In this document: positions 18,397 through 26,669 of the stretch, piece after piece
Position numbering within the stretch: position 1 is the stretch's first letter
Layout: each line of letters starts with the position of its first letter
Position numbers and translations under genes: made by a program
The notes under the pieces: model-generated
What the model was told of the DNA's origin: nothing
The model's input: the letters and a program-made list of their open reading frames with translations, nothing else
Database searches by the model: none
Assembly (NCBI RefSeq): GCF_947497285.1
Contig: NZ_CANMFT010000003.1
Location: 186,001-250,000 of the forward strand
Length of the DNA: 64,000 nt
Direction: 5' to 3'
Source: an uncultured Aliiroseovarius sp.
GTDB lineage: Bacteria; Pseudomonadota; Alphaproteobacteria; Rhodobacterales; Rhodobacteraceae

Positions 18397-18416
18397 CGCG
18401 TTGCATGGACAACGCG
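18397..18416 (+). promoter_or_regulatory. Hairpin in the hspQ leader
   Basis: Arms CGCGTTG (18397-18403) and CAACGCG (18410-18416) pair perfectly around a 6-nt loop, ending 40 nt before the hspQ start. In a heat-shock leader it may be a regulatory hairpin or an operator; the role is not shown. Confidence 0.4.
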
Positions 18417-18456
18417 CTGGATAAAACGCTATTCAGGGACTTAGGGGTTGTTAAGA

Positions 18457-18783
18457 ATGCTGAAAACGCGTGCGAAATATCGTCTTGGGCAGGTTGTCCG
18501 CCATCGGAAGCACCCCTTCCGGGGTGTGGTTTTTGATGTCGATGCGATGTTTTCCAACACCGATGAATGGTATGACGCCATTCCCGAAGAAAGCCGTCCG
18601 CAGAAGGATCAGCCTTTCTACCATCTGCTCGCTGAGAATGACCAAAGCTATTATGTCGCTTATGTGTCCGAACAGAACCTGATTGCCGACTATTCGGGTG
18701 AACCGGTCGGGCATCCCGATCTGCCGGAGTTTTTCGGTGATTTTGAGGATGGTCAGTATCCTTTGCAGGTGCAAATGAACTGA
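18457..18783 (+). CDS. hspQ: Heat shock protein HspQ
   Basis: A 108-residue protein of the HspQ/YccV (hemimethylated-DNA-binding-like) family: AKYRLGQVVRHRKHPFRGVVFDVD followed by the WY, PFYHLLAEND and YVSEQNL blocks. In E. coli HspQ is a heat-inducible specificity factor for Lon and promotes degradation of some substrates. The ATG at 18457 is preferred over an upstream TTG. I could not find a clear RpoH promoter in the 222-bp leader. Confidence 0.95.
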   Translation: MLKTRAKYRLGQVVRHRKHPFRGVVFDVDAMFSNTDEWYDAIPEESRPQKDQPFYHLLAENDQSYYVAYVSEQNLIADYSGEPVGHPDLPEFFGDFEDGQYPLQVQMN

Positions 18784-18790
18784 TCTTGGG

Positions 18791-20377
18791 TCAAAACCCG
18801 ATCGCACATCCATCCTTGCGCGCATCTGATGCGCCCTCAAGAACTCCCCGATCATGATCAATGCGAATGGCTTGTGCGCCGCCGATTGGTTGTTCGGGGA
18901 TCGCCGTCTTGTGCCCTATGTGCTCAAGCTGTGAACGCACAGCCGTTGCGTAGCCGCGTTCGAGGTTTAACATGCCTTTATCAAAGAACGAGCGGGGCGC
19001 GTCGATCGCGCTTTGGGCGTTTAGCCCAAAATCGACCATGTTGGACAGAAGGCGCACATGGCCATTCGGCTGGTAAGCACCACCCATGACACCAAAAGGC
19101 ATCACCACCTTGCCGCCGTCACAAAGCATCCCCGGGATGATGGTGTGCATAGGCCGCTTGCCACCGGCCGCTTCGTTCGGGTGACCCGCGGCGAGGCTGA
19201 AACCGGCGCCCCTGTTTTGGAACAGGATGCCGAACCGATCCGAGGCAAGGCCCGAACCGAAGGCATGGAATATCGAATAGATCAGCGATACCGACATCCG
19301 GTCGCTGTCCACAACCGTCAGATAGACTGTGTCTTTGTGGACGGCTTCGCTTACCACGGCAGGCGACGGCAGCGCGCGGGTCGGGTTAATCAGGCCTGCC
19401 AACTGCGCTGCTGTCGTTTTGGACATCATATGGTCCAGCCGGCTTGCGGCGTCAGGGTCGGCAATGAAGCGATTGCGCGTGTCGTAGGCGAGTTTAGCGG
19501 CTTCCGCTTCGATATGGACTCGCTCTGCGCCAAAAGGATCAAATGAGCTTATGTCGAAATGCGACAGGATATTGGCCATCAAAATCGCTGTTGCGCCTTG
19601 CCCATTCGGCGGGTGTTCTACCAGTTCGATCCCGTTGTAGCTTCCCGATATCGGTGTCATATAGAAAGCATGGGGTCCCGCGAAATCATCAAGTTGGTGG
19701 GTGCCGCCCAGTGCCTGCAGGGAGGTGACAAGATCATCAGCCACTTCGCCTTCATAGAAGCCTGCGCGACCATGCGCGGCTATTTGCTTGAGCACACTGG
19801 CCTGACTGGGCGCACGAAAAACATCGCCGGGACGTGGCGGGTTGCCGTGGTGCAGATAGAAGTCTTTGGCACAGCCGGTCAGAACGCCCTCTTGGTGTGC
19901 AATGGCCCAGTCCCAGGCGGTGCGCGGGGCCACGGGTACACCTTCCTCGGCATAGTGAATTGCAGGCGCCAACACTTGGGATAGCGGTAGCCGACCCCAA
20001 TCTTGCGACAGCAGACAGAAGGCATCAACCGCGCCGGGGACTGTTACGGCATCGACCGACCGCAAGGGGATTGTCTGATGCCCGGCGGCGCGAAGTCGCG
20101 CAGCACTCAGGCCTTTGGGCGCACGGCCGGATCCGTTCAACGCGATGATCCCATCCTGACCCGGCGCATCAACAAGCGCGAAGCAATCGCCACCAATCCC
20201 TGTCATTTGCGGTTCGCATAACCCAAGCAAAACAGCGGCAGCGATTGCGGCATCGACGGCGTTGCCACCAGCTTTCAGGATATCGATCGCTGTTTGCGTG
20301 GCCAGAGGGTGCGACGTGGCGCACATGGCATTTGTCGCAAATACAGCCGACCGGCCAGGAAGATGAAAGTCGCGCAT
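18791..20377 (-). CDS. Gamma-glutamyltransferase family protein (cytoplasmic type)
   Basis: A 528-residue Ntn-hydrolase. It begins MRDFHLPGRSAVFATNAMCATSHPLA without a signal peptide, unlike periplasmic Ggt, so it resembles the cytosolic YwrD type. The autocleavage region is DTVYLTVVDSD, whose Thr should become the N-terminal nucleophile of the small subunit, followed by the SLIYSIF strand. It probably hydrolyses gamma-glutamyl amides such as glutathione adducts; the natural substrate is uncertain. Confidence 0.88.
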   Translation of the reverse strand: MRDFHLPGRSAVFATNAMCATSHPLATQTAIDILKAGGNAVDAAIAAAVLLGLCEPQMTGIGGDCFALVDAPGQDGIIALNGSGRAPKGLSAARLRAAGHQTIPLRSVDAVTVPGAVDAFCLLSQDWGRLPLSQVLAPAIHYAEEGVPVAPRTAWDWAIAHQEGVLTGCAKDFYLHHGNPPRPGDVFRAPSQASVLKQIAAHGRAGFYEGEVADDLVTSLQALGGTHQLDDFAGPHAFYMTPISGSYNGIELVEHPPNGQGATAILMANILSHFDISSFDPFGAERVHIEAEAAKLAYDTRNRFIADPDAASRLDHMMSKTTAAQLAGLINPTRALPSPAVVSEAVHKDTVYLTVVDSDRMSVSLIYSIFHAFGSGLASDRFGILFQNRGAGFSLAAGHPNEAAGGKRPMHTIIPGMLCDGGKVVMPFGVMGGAYQPNGHVRLLSNMVDFGLNAQSAIDAPRSFFDKGMLNLERGYATAVRSQLEHIGHKTAIPEQPIGGAQAIRIDHDRGVLEGASDARKDGCAIGF

Positions 20378-20494
20378 GACATCCCGTTGGTTAGAGTTAG
20401 GTAAAACCTACGGGGTCGGGTTGCGATTGCCAATACAGCGGCAATTTTCAAAGCTCACTGTTTGATCGAGCGTGGTGTTGGCTGTGCGCCTGCC

Positions 20495-21001
20495 TCAGAA
20501 GCTCTGCGTGTCTTTCAAGGCAATTGAGAACGAGAGCCGGTTGCGATTGCCACTGCGTTGATACGACAGGTTGCGGGTCAGTTGCTTGATCAGGAACCAC
20601 CCGAAACCACCTTCCGGCAAGTCGCTGGTCGGCGTGTTCAGATTATGAGCAGCGCCCGCAGGGACTTTTGCCTCAGGCAGGGGCAGACCATCATCCAACA
20701 CCAGAAAAATCAGATCGTCGTCCTGTCGCGAAACGGTAAGCTCGATCACCCCAGTGTGTGTGTCGTCATAGGCATGTTCGACGATGTTGTTCAGCACCTC
20801 AGCCAGGACAATTTCGACCACCCCTTTTTCGTCTTGGGAAAGGTCGAGATGGCGCAGGCCCACCATTGACGCTTTCAGGGCGCGCCTGACGGCCAGCGCA
20901 TTTCCCGGAAAAACCAAGTTCATTTCGGCTTTCTGTGCCGGCAGAGCCTTGTCGTGCAGGTCATTCGCGCACCCCGTGAAGCACAATTTCTTAGCCAGCA
21001 T
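20495..21001 (-). CDS. RsbW-like anti-sigma-factor kinase (HATPase_c_2)
   Basis: A 168-residue serine kinase/ATP-binding protein of the RsbW/SpoIIAB family. The N-box is EVLNNIVEHAY, the G1 box is LVLDDGLP and the G2 box is GGFGWFLIKQL. It should phosphorylate the STAS partner encoded just upstream. The start overlaps the STAS gene by 11 nt. No sigma factor lies next to it, so the output of the switch is elsewhere or is not a sigma factor. A cryptic alternative is direct phosphatase or cyclase control. Confidence 0.85.
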   Translation of the reverse strand: MLAKKLCFTGCANDLHDKALPAQKAEMNLVFPGNALAVRRALKASMVGLRHLDLSQDEKGVVEIVLAEVLNNIVEHAYDDTHTGVIELTVSRQDDDLIFLVLDDGLPLPEAKVPAGAAHNLNTPTSDLPEGGFGWFLIKQLTRNLSYQRSGNRNRLSFSIALKDTQSF

Positions 21002-21338
21002 TGGCTATGCCGCCACCGATCGCGGCGTCAATGCTGGGATGAATAGCAAACACCGTATCCATACGGGTCAGTCGGAAGACTTTCTTGACCGTGCTCGAAA
21101 GGTTGGCCAGTTCCAACGATTTGCTGTCGGCAACCTGCTTCATCGCCGCGACAATGGCGCCCAATCCGCTGGAATCGATAAAGTCCACGCAGGTCATGTC
21201 GACAAGAATTCGGTTTGGGCCGGTTTCAGTCAGTTCGCGCATGCGATCCTTGAAGCTGATGGCAATTGCGGCATCGATCCTGTTATCGCCAACGACGATC
21301 ACGCGCGTGTCGGCTATGTCTTGAAAGGTCAGTTGCAC
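20991..21338 (-). CDS. STAS-domain anti-sigma-factor antagonist (RsbV-like)
   Basis: A 115-residue single STAS domain. The phosphorylatable Ser lies in DFIDSSGLGAIV (probably S57), as in SpoIIAA and RsbV. In a partner switch the unphosphorylated form binds the RsbW-like kinase and frees its target. It is first in a two-gene operon and overlaps the kinase gene by 11 nt. Confidence 0.88.
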   Translation of the reverse strand: MQLTFQDIADTRVIVVGDNRIDAAIAISFKDRMRELTETGPNRILVDMTCVDFIDSSGLGAIVAAMKQVADSKSLELANLSSTVKKVFRLTRMDTVFAIHPSIDAAIGGGIANAG

Positions 21339-21438
21339 CGGGTCTCTCCTTCAGGGCTAAGTTGAGAAACAGACTAGACGGCGATCCTTACCATTCGGTA
21401 AGCGTGTCACAGATTTTGAAACCGGGATGGAGAAGAAG

Positions 21439-22617
21439 ATGAAAAACGTAGTTATTGCGGGGGCTGCACGCACGCCCATGGCAGGTTTTCAGGGCGCTTT
21501 CTCCGGTGTCAGTGCGTCAGAGCTTGGTGGCACGGCTATCAAAGCCGCGCTGGTCGATGCTGGTGCCAAGGCTGGCGACATCGAAGAACTTCTGATGGGC
21601 TGCGTTTTGCCGGCCGGGCAAGGCCAGGCCCCCGCACGTCAGGCGGGATTCGCTGCAGGCTTGGGGAAAGAGGTGCCGGCCACGACGCTGAATAAGATGT
21701 GCGGGTCAGGCATGAAAGCTGCCATGATCGCCTATGATCAAGTCGCCCTGGGCAGCACCGAAATGATGGTTGCCGGCGGCATGGAAAGCATGACCGAAGC
21801 GCCCTATTTGCTGCCAAAGATGCGCAGCGGTGCCCGGATCGGGCATGGTGCAGTGGTTGACCACATGTTCCTTGATGGGCTTGAGGATGCCTATGACAAA
21901 GGGCGCCTGATGGGCACCTTCGCCGAGGATTGCGCCGAAAGCTTCCAGTTCACCCGCGAGGCGCAGGATGAATATGCACTGAAATCACTTTCAAACGCGC
22001 TTGAGGCGCAAAATTCCGGTGCGTTTGAGGGTGAGATTGCGCCCGTAACCATCCAGACCCGCAAGGGTGATGTCGTGGTGTCCGAGGATGAACAGCCCGG
22101 CAACGCGCGGCCTGAAAAGATCCCGACGCTGAAACCGGCCTTCCGCAAGGATGGCACCGTGACGCCGGCCAACAGCTCGTCGATTTCAGATGGCGCTGCG
22201 GCTCTGGTTGTCGCGTCTGAGGAGGCTGCCAAGGCGCAAGGCCTGAAAATTCGCGCGCGCATTCTGGGTCACGCCAGCCACGCGCAGGAACCCAACCTGT
22301 TCCCCACCGCGCCGGTTCCTGCCGCCAAAAAGCTTTTGGCGAAGCTTGGCTGGTCGACGGACGACGTAGATCTGTGGGAGGTGAACGAGGCCTTCGCCGT
22401 CGTGCCGATGGCCTTCATGCACGAAATGGGTCTGACCCGTGACAAAGTGAACGTAAACGGTGGCGCCTGTGCGCTGGGCCACCCAATCGGCGCCTCGGGC
22501 GCGCGGATCATCGTGACGCTTTTGAACGCGCTGGAAAAACGTGGGCTGAAACGCGGCGTTGCGGCGATCTGCATTGGCGGCGGAGAAGGCACAGCTATCG
22601 CGATTGAACGCGTATAA
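21439..22617 (+). CDS. Acetyl-CoA acetyltransferase / thiolase
   Basis: A 392-residue thiolase. The acylated Cys is in NKMCGSGMKA, the His/Cys set in WEVNEAF and CALGHPIGASGARI, and the C-terminus has GGGEGTAIAIE. It interconverts two acetyl-CoA and acetoacetyl-CoA, or degrades 3-ketoacyl-CoA. No phaB or fad genes are adjacent, so a PHB versus beta-oxidation role is open. The ATG at 21439 has GGAG at proper distance; the ATG at 21427 would add MEKK. A terminator follows. Confidence 0.93.
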   Translation: MKNVVIAGAARTPMAGFQGAFSGVSASELGGTAIKAALVDAGAKAGDIEELLMGCVLPAGQGQAPARQAGFAAGLGKEVPATTLNKMCGSGMKAAMIAYDQVALGSTEMMVAGGMESMTEAPYLLPKMRSGARIGHGAVVDHMFLDGLEDAYDKGRLMGTFAEDCAESFQFTREAQDEYALKSLSNALEAQNSGAFEGEIAPVTIQTRKGDVVVSEDEQPGNARPEKIPTLKPAFRKDGTVTPANSSSISDGAAALVVASEEAAKAQGLKIRARILGHASHAQEPNLFPTAPVPAAKKLLAKLGWSTDDVDLWEVNEAFAVVPMAFMHEMGLTRDKVNVNGGACALGHPIGASGARIIVTLLNALEKRGLKRGVAAICIGGGEGTAIAIERV

Positions 22618-22635
22618 GCTCGACCGTATACAAAA

Positions 22636-22667
22636 GGGGCGCGGATCATCCGCGCTCCTAGGTTTTC
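22636..22667 (+). terminator. Terminator after the thiolase gene
   Basis: A perfect 7-bp stem GCGCGGA (22639-22645) / TCCGCGC (22649-22655) with a 3-nt loop; a CTCC continuation allows a few more pairs, and TTTT follows. It lies 18-50 bases past the thiolase stop. Confidence 0.75.
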
Positions 22668-22676
22668 GGAGCCCCC

Positions 22677-23132
22677 ATGCCGCGCGTCGAGTACAAAGAA
22701 CTTGCACAGACCATCGCATCCCTGACCGAAGGGGAGCGTGACGAGGTTGCCTTGATGGCGACTGTGACATGCGAAGTGCATCACGCAGATGATCGGTTCG
22801 ACTGGACGGGGTTTTACCGTGTAACAGAGCCTGATTTACTGAAAATCGGCCCCTATCAAGGTGGGCATGGCTGCCTGCAAATTCCGTTCTCGCGCGGGGT
22901 CTGCGGCGCGGCGGCGCGCACGGGGCAGGCGCAATTGGTGCCGGATGTGAACGCGTTTCCCGGCCATATCGCCTGTGCGTCCTCGACCCGGTCCGAGTTG
23001 GTATTGCCGGTTTGGAATGGGGCGGGCGACCTGATTGCGGTCTTTGATATCGACAGCAATCAACCCAATGCGTTTACGCAAGACGATGCAAATCAATTGG
23101 CCGCTATCCTGAGCGACACCTTCACGCGCTAA
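22677..23132 (+). CDS. Free methionine-(R)-sulfoxide reductase (GAF domain)
   Basis: A 151-residue GAF-domain protein of the fRMsr/YebR type, which reduces free methionine-R-sulfoxide with thioredoxin. The three functional cysteines are all present: C66, C76 and C100, with 10- and 24-residue spacings identical to C84/C94/C118 of E. coli fRMsr. The HIAC block and SELVLPV strand also fit. It is an oxidative-stress repair enzyme and is probably monocistronic. Confidence 0.92.
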   Translation: MPRVEYKELAQTIASLTEGERDEVALMATVTCEVHHADDRFDWTGFYRVTEPDLLKIGPYQGGHGCLQIPFSRGVCGAAARTGQAQLVPDVNAFPGHIACASSTRSELVLPVWNGAGDLIAVFDIDSNQPNAFTQDDANQLAAILSDTFTR

Positions 23133-23190
23133 GTGGCATTGAGAATTTCCACTTGCCTCGAATCATCTCTTCGCCCCATCGTGAAAAAAG

Positions 23191-23207
23191 ACGTGAAATT
23201 TTCACGT
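23191..23207. promoter_or_regulatory. Perfect 17-bp palindrome, probable operator
   Basis: ACGTGAAATTTTCACGT is an exact inverted repeat (8-bp arms around one base) centred 38 bp before the XRE-cupin start. A further half-site CGTGAAA lies at 23180-23186. The position suggests autoregulation of the downstream regulator; the ligand is unknown. Confidence 0.7.
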
Positions 23208-23236
23208 GGGGTTTCAAGCCGTGAGGAATGTTCAGG

Positions 23237-23809
23237 ATGCTGCACAGTGATCCCGCCTCAAACAGAAGCCTCGGCGCGGATATTCGCGCGCTGCGCAAGT
23301 CGCGCGGGTTGACGCTGACCGAGTTGGCCGCTGCGCTTGGCCGCTCGGTCGGGTGGCTTAGTCAGGTTGAGCGTGACAAATCCGACCCATCGATTTCGGA
23401 CTTGCGGGTTATTGCCAAGGCGCTGGGCGTGCCGATGTCGCTGTTATTTGCGCATACTTCTGCCTTGGCTGATGAGCAGGGATATGTCGTGCGTGCGGGA
23501 GCGCGCCGCCCGATGGGGTCTGGCGACGAGGGGCTGATTGAAGAACTGCTTTCGCCGGACCTGACGGATGATTTTGAAGTGATTCATTCCACGTTCAAGC
23601 CGCGTTCGAAAATGCAGACACCGGCGCTGCGCCCAACGCAAGAGCTTGGCTATATGGTGGCCGGAAAACTCGATCTGACAATCGGTGGCCGCCGTTTCAC
23701 CGTCGGGCCGGGTGACAGTTTTCGCATCCGTAACGAACTGCACGAATGGGCCAACCCCTATGACGAACCCGCCGTCGCCGTGTGGGTCATCGCCCCGCCG
23801 GTGTATTAA
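23237..23809 (+). CDS. XRE-family regulator with cupin sensor domain
   Basis: A 190-residue regulator: an N-terminal HTH_3 domain (ADIRALRKSRGLTLTELAAALGRSVGWLSQVE) and a C-terminal cupin (about 105-185, with PALRPTQELGYMVAGKL and VGPGDSFRI). This PuuR-like layout is common among regulators of amine and amino-acid catabolism. I chose the ATG at 23237 because the GAGGA at 23223-23227 is correctly spaced for it and abuts the ATG at 23228. It precedes a GFA protein and two DMGDH-like enzymes, so I infer that it controls amine degradation. Confidence 0.9.
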   Translation: MLHSDPASNRSLGADIRALRKSRGLTLTELAAALGRSVGWLSQVERDKSDPSISDLRVIAKALGVPMSLLFAHTSALADEQGYVVRAGARRPMGSGDEGLIEELLSPDLTDDFEVIHSTFKPRSKMQTPALRPTQELGYMVAGKLDLTIGGRRFTVGPGDSFRIRNELHEWANPYDEPAVAVWVIAPPVY

Positions 23810-23819
23810 GGAGATCGCC

Positions 23820-24194
23820 ATGCTGAAAGGAAGCTGCCTCTGCGGCAATATCCAATTCGAAACGTCCGCGAGGCCGAAGGGCAATTCGATGTGCCACTGC
23901 GGTCAGTGCCGCAAGCAATCCGGCGGGATTTGGTCGTCTGCCTATGTGCCGGAACGCGACCTGACAATCACGGGTGACGTGTCCTGGTATGCGGCCAGCC
24001 CCACGGCCAAGCGCGGTTTCTGCGCGTCCTGCGGGTCGTTTCTGTTCTGGAAAGCCCATGACGATGACACGATCAGTTTCTCGTTGGGTGCCATCGACGG
24101 CCCAACCGGTCTGACACTGGAAAAGCACATCTTTGTTGCCGACAAAGGCGACTATTACGACATCACAGACGGCCTGCCGCAAAGCGCGCAGTGA
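23820..24194 (+). CDS. GFA (glutathione-dependent formaldehyde-activating-like) protein
   Basis: A 124-residue GFA/CENP-V-fold protein. Zinc-binding cysteines are clear: C6 and C8 (SCLCGN), C25, C27 and C30 (CHCGQC), and C68 and C71 (CASC). Some family members join formaldehyde with glutathione; others have no known reaction. AAGGAG overlaps the stop of the XRE gene, indicating an operon. Next to enzymes that strip N-methyl groups, formaldehyde capture is a reasonable inference. Confidence 0.88.
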   Translation: MLKGSCLCGNIQFETSARPKGNSMCHCGQCRKQSGGIWSSAYVPERDLTITGDVSWYAASPTAKRGFCASCGSFLFWKAHDDDTISFSLGAIDGPTGLTLEKHIFVADKGDYYDITDGLPQSAQ

Positions 24195-24218
24195 CACCCA
24201 AAATGGACGGAGCCCAAA

Positions 24219-26669
24219 ATGTCTGATTTCCCCACCAAAGCCCGCGTCGTCATCATCGGCGGCGGTGTCGTCGGCGCCTCGTCGCTGTATCACCTTGCCA
24301 AGAAGGGTTGGACCGACTGCGTTCTGCTGGAAAAGAACGAGCTGACGGCGGGGTCTACATGGCACGCGGCGGGCAATGTTCCGACCTTCTCAACCTCATG
24401 GGCGATTATGAACATGCAGCGCTATTCGACCGAGCTTTATGCGCGGTTGGGCGACGAGGTGGATTATCCGATGAACTACCACGTCACCGGGTCGATCCGT
24501 TTGGCGCATACGAAGGAACGGATGCAGGAGTTTCAGCGTGCAGCTTCGATGGGTCGTTATCAAGGAATGGATATCGAGATCCTGACCCCGGATGAAACCA
24601 AGGCGCGGTATCCGTTTCTCGAAACGCATGATCTTGTGGGTGCGCTGTATGATCCGCATGACGGTGACATAGACCCGGCGCAGTTGACGCAGGCTCTGGC
24701 AAAAGGCGCGCGCGATATGGGCGCCAAGATTGTGCGGTTCTGTCCGGCAAATGGCGTCACCCAGCACGTTGACGGCACGTGGACCGTCCACACCGAAAAG
24801 GGCGACATTGCTTGCGATTATGTGGTGAACGCGGCCGGGTATTATGCCCAGCGCGTCGGTGAGTGGTTCAAACCGTATGGAGGGCGCACCGTGCCGATGA
24901 TGGTGATGAGCCACCAATATCTATTGTCCGAAGAAATCCCTGAAATAGAGACTTATACTAAAGAAACCGGGAAGAAGCTGCCTCTGCTGCGGGATGTGGA
25001 TGTGTCGTATTATCTGCGGCAGGAAAAACATGGCTTCAACCTCGGCCCCTATGAGCCCAACTGCAAGGCGCATTGGCATACCGACGCCGACCCGATGCCC
25101 GATGATTTCAGCTTTCAGCTTTGGAACGACGATCTGGACCGGATCGAAGAGATCGTGACCGACGCAATGGAACGCGTGCCAGCGCTGGCCACGGCTGGCG
25201 TGTCGCGTGTGATCAACGGCCCGATCCCCTATGCGCCCGATGGGCTACCTCTGCTTGGCCCCATGCCCGGCGTGAAGAACGCGTTTGAGGCCTGTGTATT
25301 CACCTTCGGGATCGCGCAGGGTGGTGGTGCTGGGAAGGTGCTGGCGGAATGGATCGTGGACGGACAAACCGAGTGGGATATGTGGTCTGTCGATCCACGC
25401 CGTTACACCGACTATACCGACCACGATTACTGCGTGCAAAAAGGGATGGAGGTTTATGGCAACGAATATGCCATGCATTTCCCTCGCCACGAATGGCCCG
25501 CCGCACGTGACAAAAAGCTGTCTCCCATCCATGACAAAGTGATCGCCGCTGGTGGCGTTATGGGTGTCTATAACGGCTGGGAACGCGCGAATTGGTACGC
25601 CAAGCCCGGTGACGATACCTCGCTTGAGGCAACGCATACATGGGGTCGCTCGGGTCCGTGGGAGCAACGTATCCGCGAAGAATGCGAAGCCGTGAGTGAC
25701 GGTGTGGGCGTGTTGGACCTGCCGGGGTTTTCCCGCTTCAACCTGTCGGGCGATGGCGCAGCGGAATGGCTGCGCGGCATGTGCACCGGGGGTTTGCCAA
25801 AAATCGGTCGGATGAACCTTCTCTATTTCGCCGATACCCGCGGGCGCATCCTGACCGAGATGTCGTGTATGCGTCATGCGGACGACTTCTTTACCCTGAT
25901 CACCGCCGCCACGGCGCAATGGCATGACTTCGAAGTCTTGGCCCGTGCGTTGCCTGCGGGGCTGTCGCTAACGGACCATACAAGAGACTATTCCACCCTG
26001 ATTGTCACCGGACCCAAGGCCCGCGATCTGTTTAAAGGGCTGGGGACAAAGGCCGATCTGACCGCGCCTTGGCTGTCGCATCAGCCCGCGAGCGTGGCTG
26101 GGGTCGACTGCGCCCTTGCCCGGGTCAGCTTTGCCGGGGAACTGGGTTGGGAAATCCACGCCGACAACGCGAGTATCCCCGCGCTTTACGATGCGGTGAT
26201 CGGCGCGGGTGCCAAGCCCTTCGGCATGTATGCGTTGGACAGTCTGCGGCTTGAGAAAGGGTATCGCGCGTGGAAAGGCGACCTGTCCACCGACTACACC
26301 ATGTTCGAAGGGGGGCTGGATCGTTTCGCGCGTCTGGACAAGCCGCAAGACTTCCCGGGCAAAGCGGCGCTGCGGGCCGAAGCCAAAACCGGCCCAAAGA
26401 AGCGCTTTGTCACGATGATCGTCGACGCGGGGGATACCGACGCGCCCTATATGTCGTGCATTTGGCATGACGGTCAGATTGTCGGCGAAACCACGTCTGG
26501 CGGCTGGGGCTATCGCGTGGGTGCCTCAATCGCGCTGGGTATGGTGCGCGCTGATCTTGCAACCCCCGGCACCGAGCTTCAGGTCGAGATCTACGGCGAA
26601 CGACGTCCAGCAATCGTGCAGCCCGACCAACCGCTGTGGGATCCGAACAACGAACGGCTGCGTGTGTAA
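24219..26669 (+). CDS. DMGDH/sarcosine-dehydrogenase-like FAD oxidoreductase (paralogue 1)
   Basis: An 816-residue flavoenzyme: N-terminal DAO domain with GGGVVG (14-19), then TWHAAG with H49 at the position that carries covalent FAD in DMGDH, a middle FAO domain, and a C-terminal aminomethyltransferase (GcvT) fold, where tetrahydrofolate would accept one-carbon units. Family substrates are dimethylglycine, sarcosine and related N-methyl amines. It diverges from the second copy downstream, especially after residue 50, so substrates probably differ. It follows the GFA gene in one operon and its stop overlaps the GlxA regulator by one base (TAATG). Confidence 0.9.
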   Translation: MSDFPTKARVVIIGGGVVGASSLYHLAKKGWTDCVLLEKNELTAGSTWHAAGNVPTFSTSWAIMNMQRYSTELYARLGDEVDYPMNYHVTGSIRLAHTKERMQEFQRAASMGRYQGMDIEILTPDETKARYPFLETHDLVGALYDPHDGDIDPAQLTQALAKGARDMGAKIVRFCPANGVTQHVDGTWTVHTEKGDIACDYVVNAAGYYAQRVGEWFKPYGGRTVPMMVMSHQYLLSEEIPEIETYTKETGKKLPLLRDVDVSYYLRQEKHGFNLGPYEPNCKAHWHTDADPMPDDFSFQLWNDDLDRIEEIVTDAMERVPALATAGVSRVINGPIPYAPDGLPLLGPMPGVKNAFEACVFTFGIAQGGGAGKVLAEWIVDGQTEWDMWSVDPRRYTDYTDHDYCVQKGMEVYGNEYAMHFPRHEWPAARDKKLSPIHDKVIAAGGVMGVYNGWERANWYAKPGDDTSLEATHTWGRSGPWEQRIREECEAVSDGVGVLDLPGFSRFNLSGDGAAEWLRGMCTGGLPKIGRMNLLYFADTRGRILTEMSCMRHADDFFTLITAATAQWHDFEVLARALPAGLSLTDHTRDYSTLIVTGPKARDLFKGLGTKADLTAPWLSHQPASVAGVDCALARVSFAGELGWEIHADNASIPALYDAVIGAGAKPFGMYALDSLRLEKGYRAWKGDLSTDYTMFEGGLDRFARLDKPQDFPGKAALRAEAKTGPKKRFVTMIVDAGDTDAPYMSCIWHDGQIVGETTSGGWGYRVGASIALGMVRADLATPGTELQVEIYGERRPAIVQPDQPLWDPNNERLRV

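Noticed and set aside
18400-18435. RpoH-type promoter before hspQ
   Set aside because: GTTG and CTATT are present but separated by 25 bases, too far for the alphaproteobacterial consensus.
20425-20446. ATTGCC/GGCAAT hairpin followed by TTTT between ggt-like and rsbW-like genes
   Set aside because: The T run is on the plus strand, while both neighbours are transcribed on the minus strand, so it cannot terminate them.
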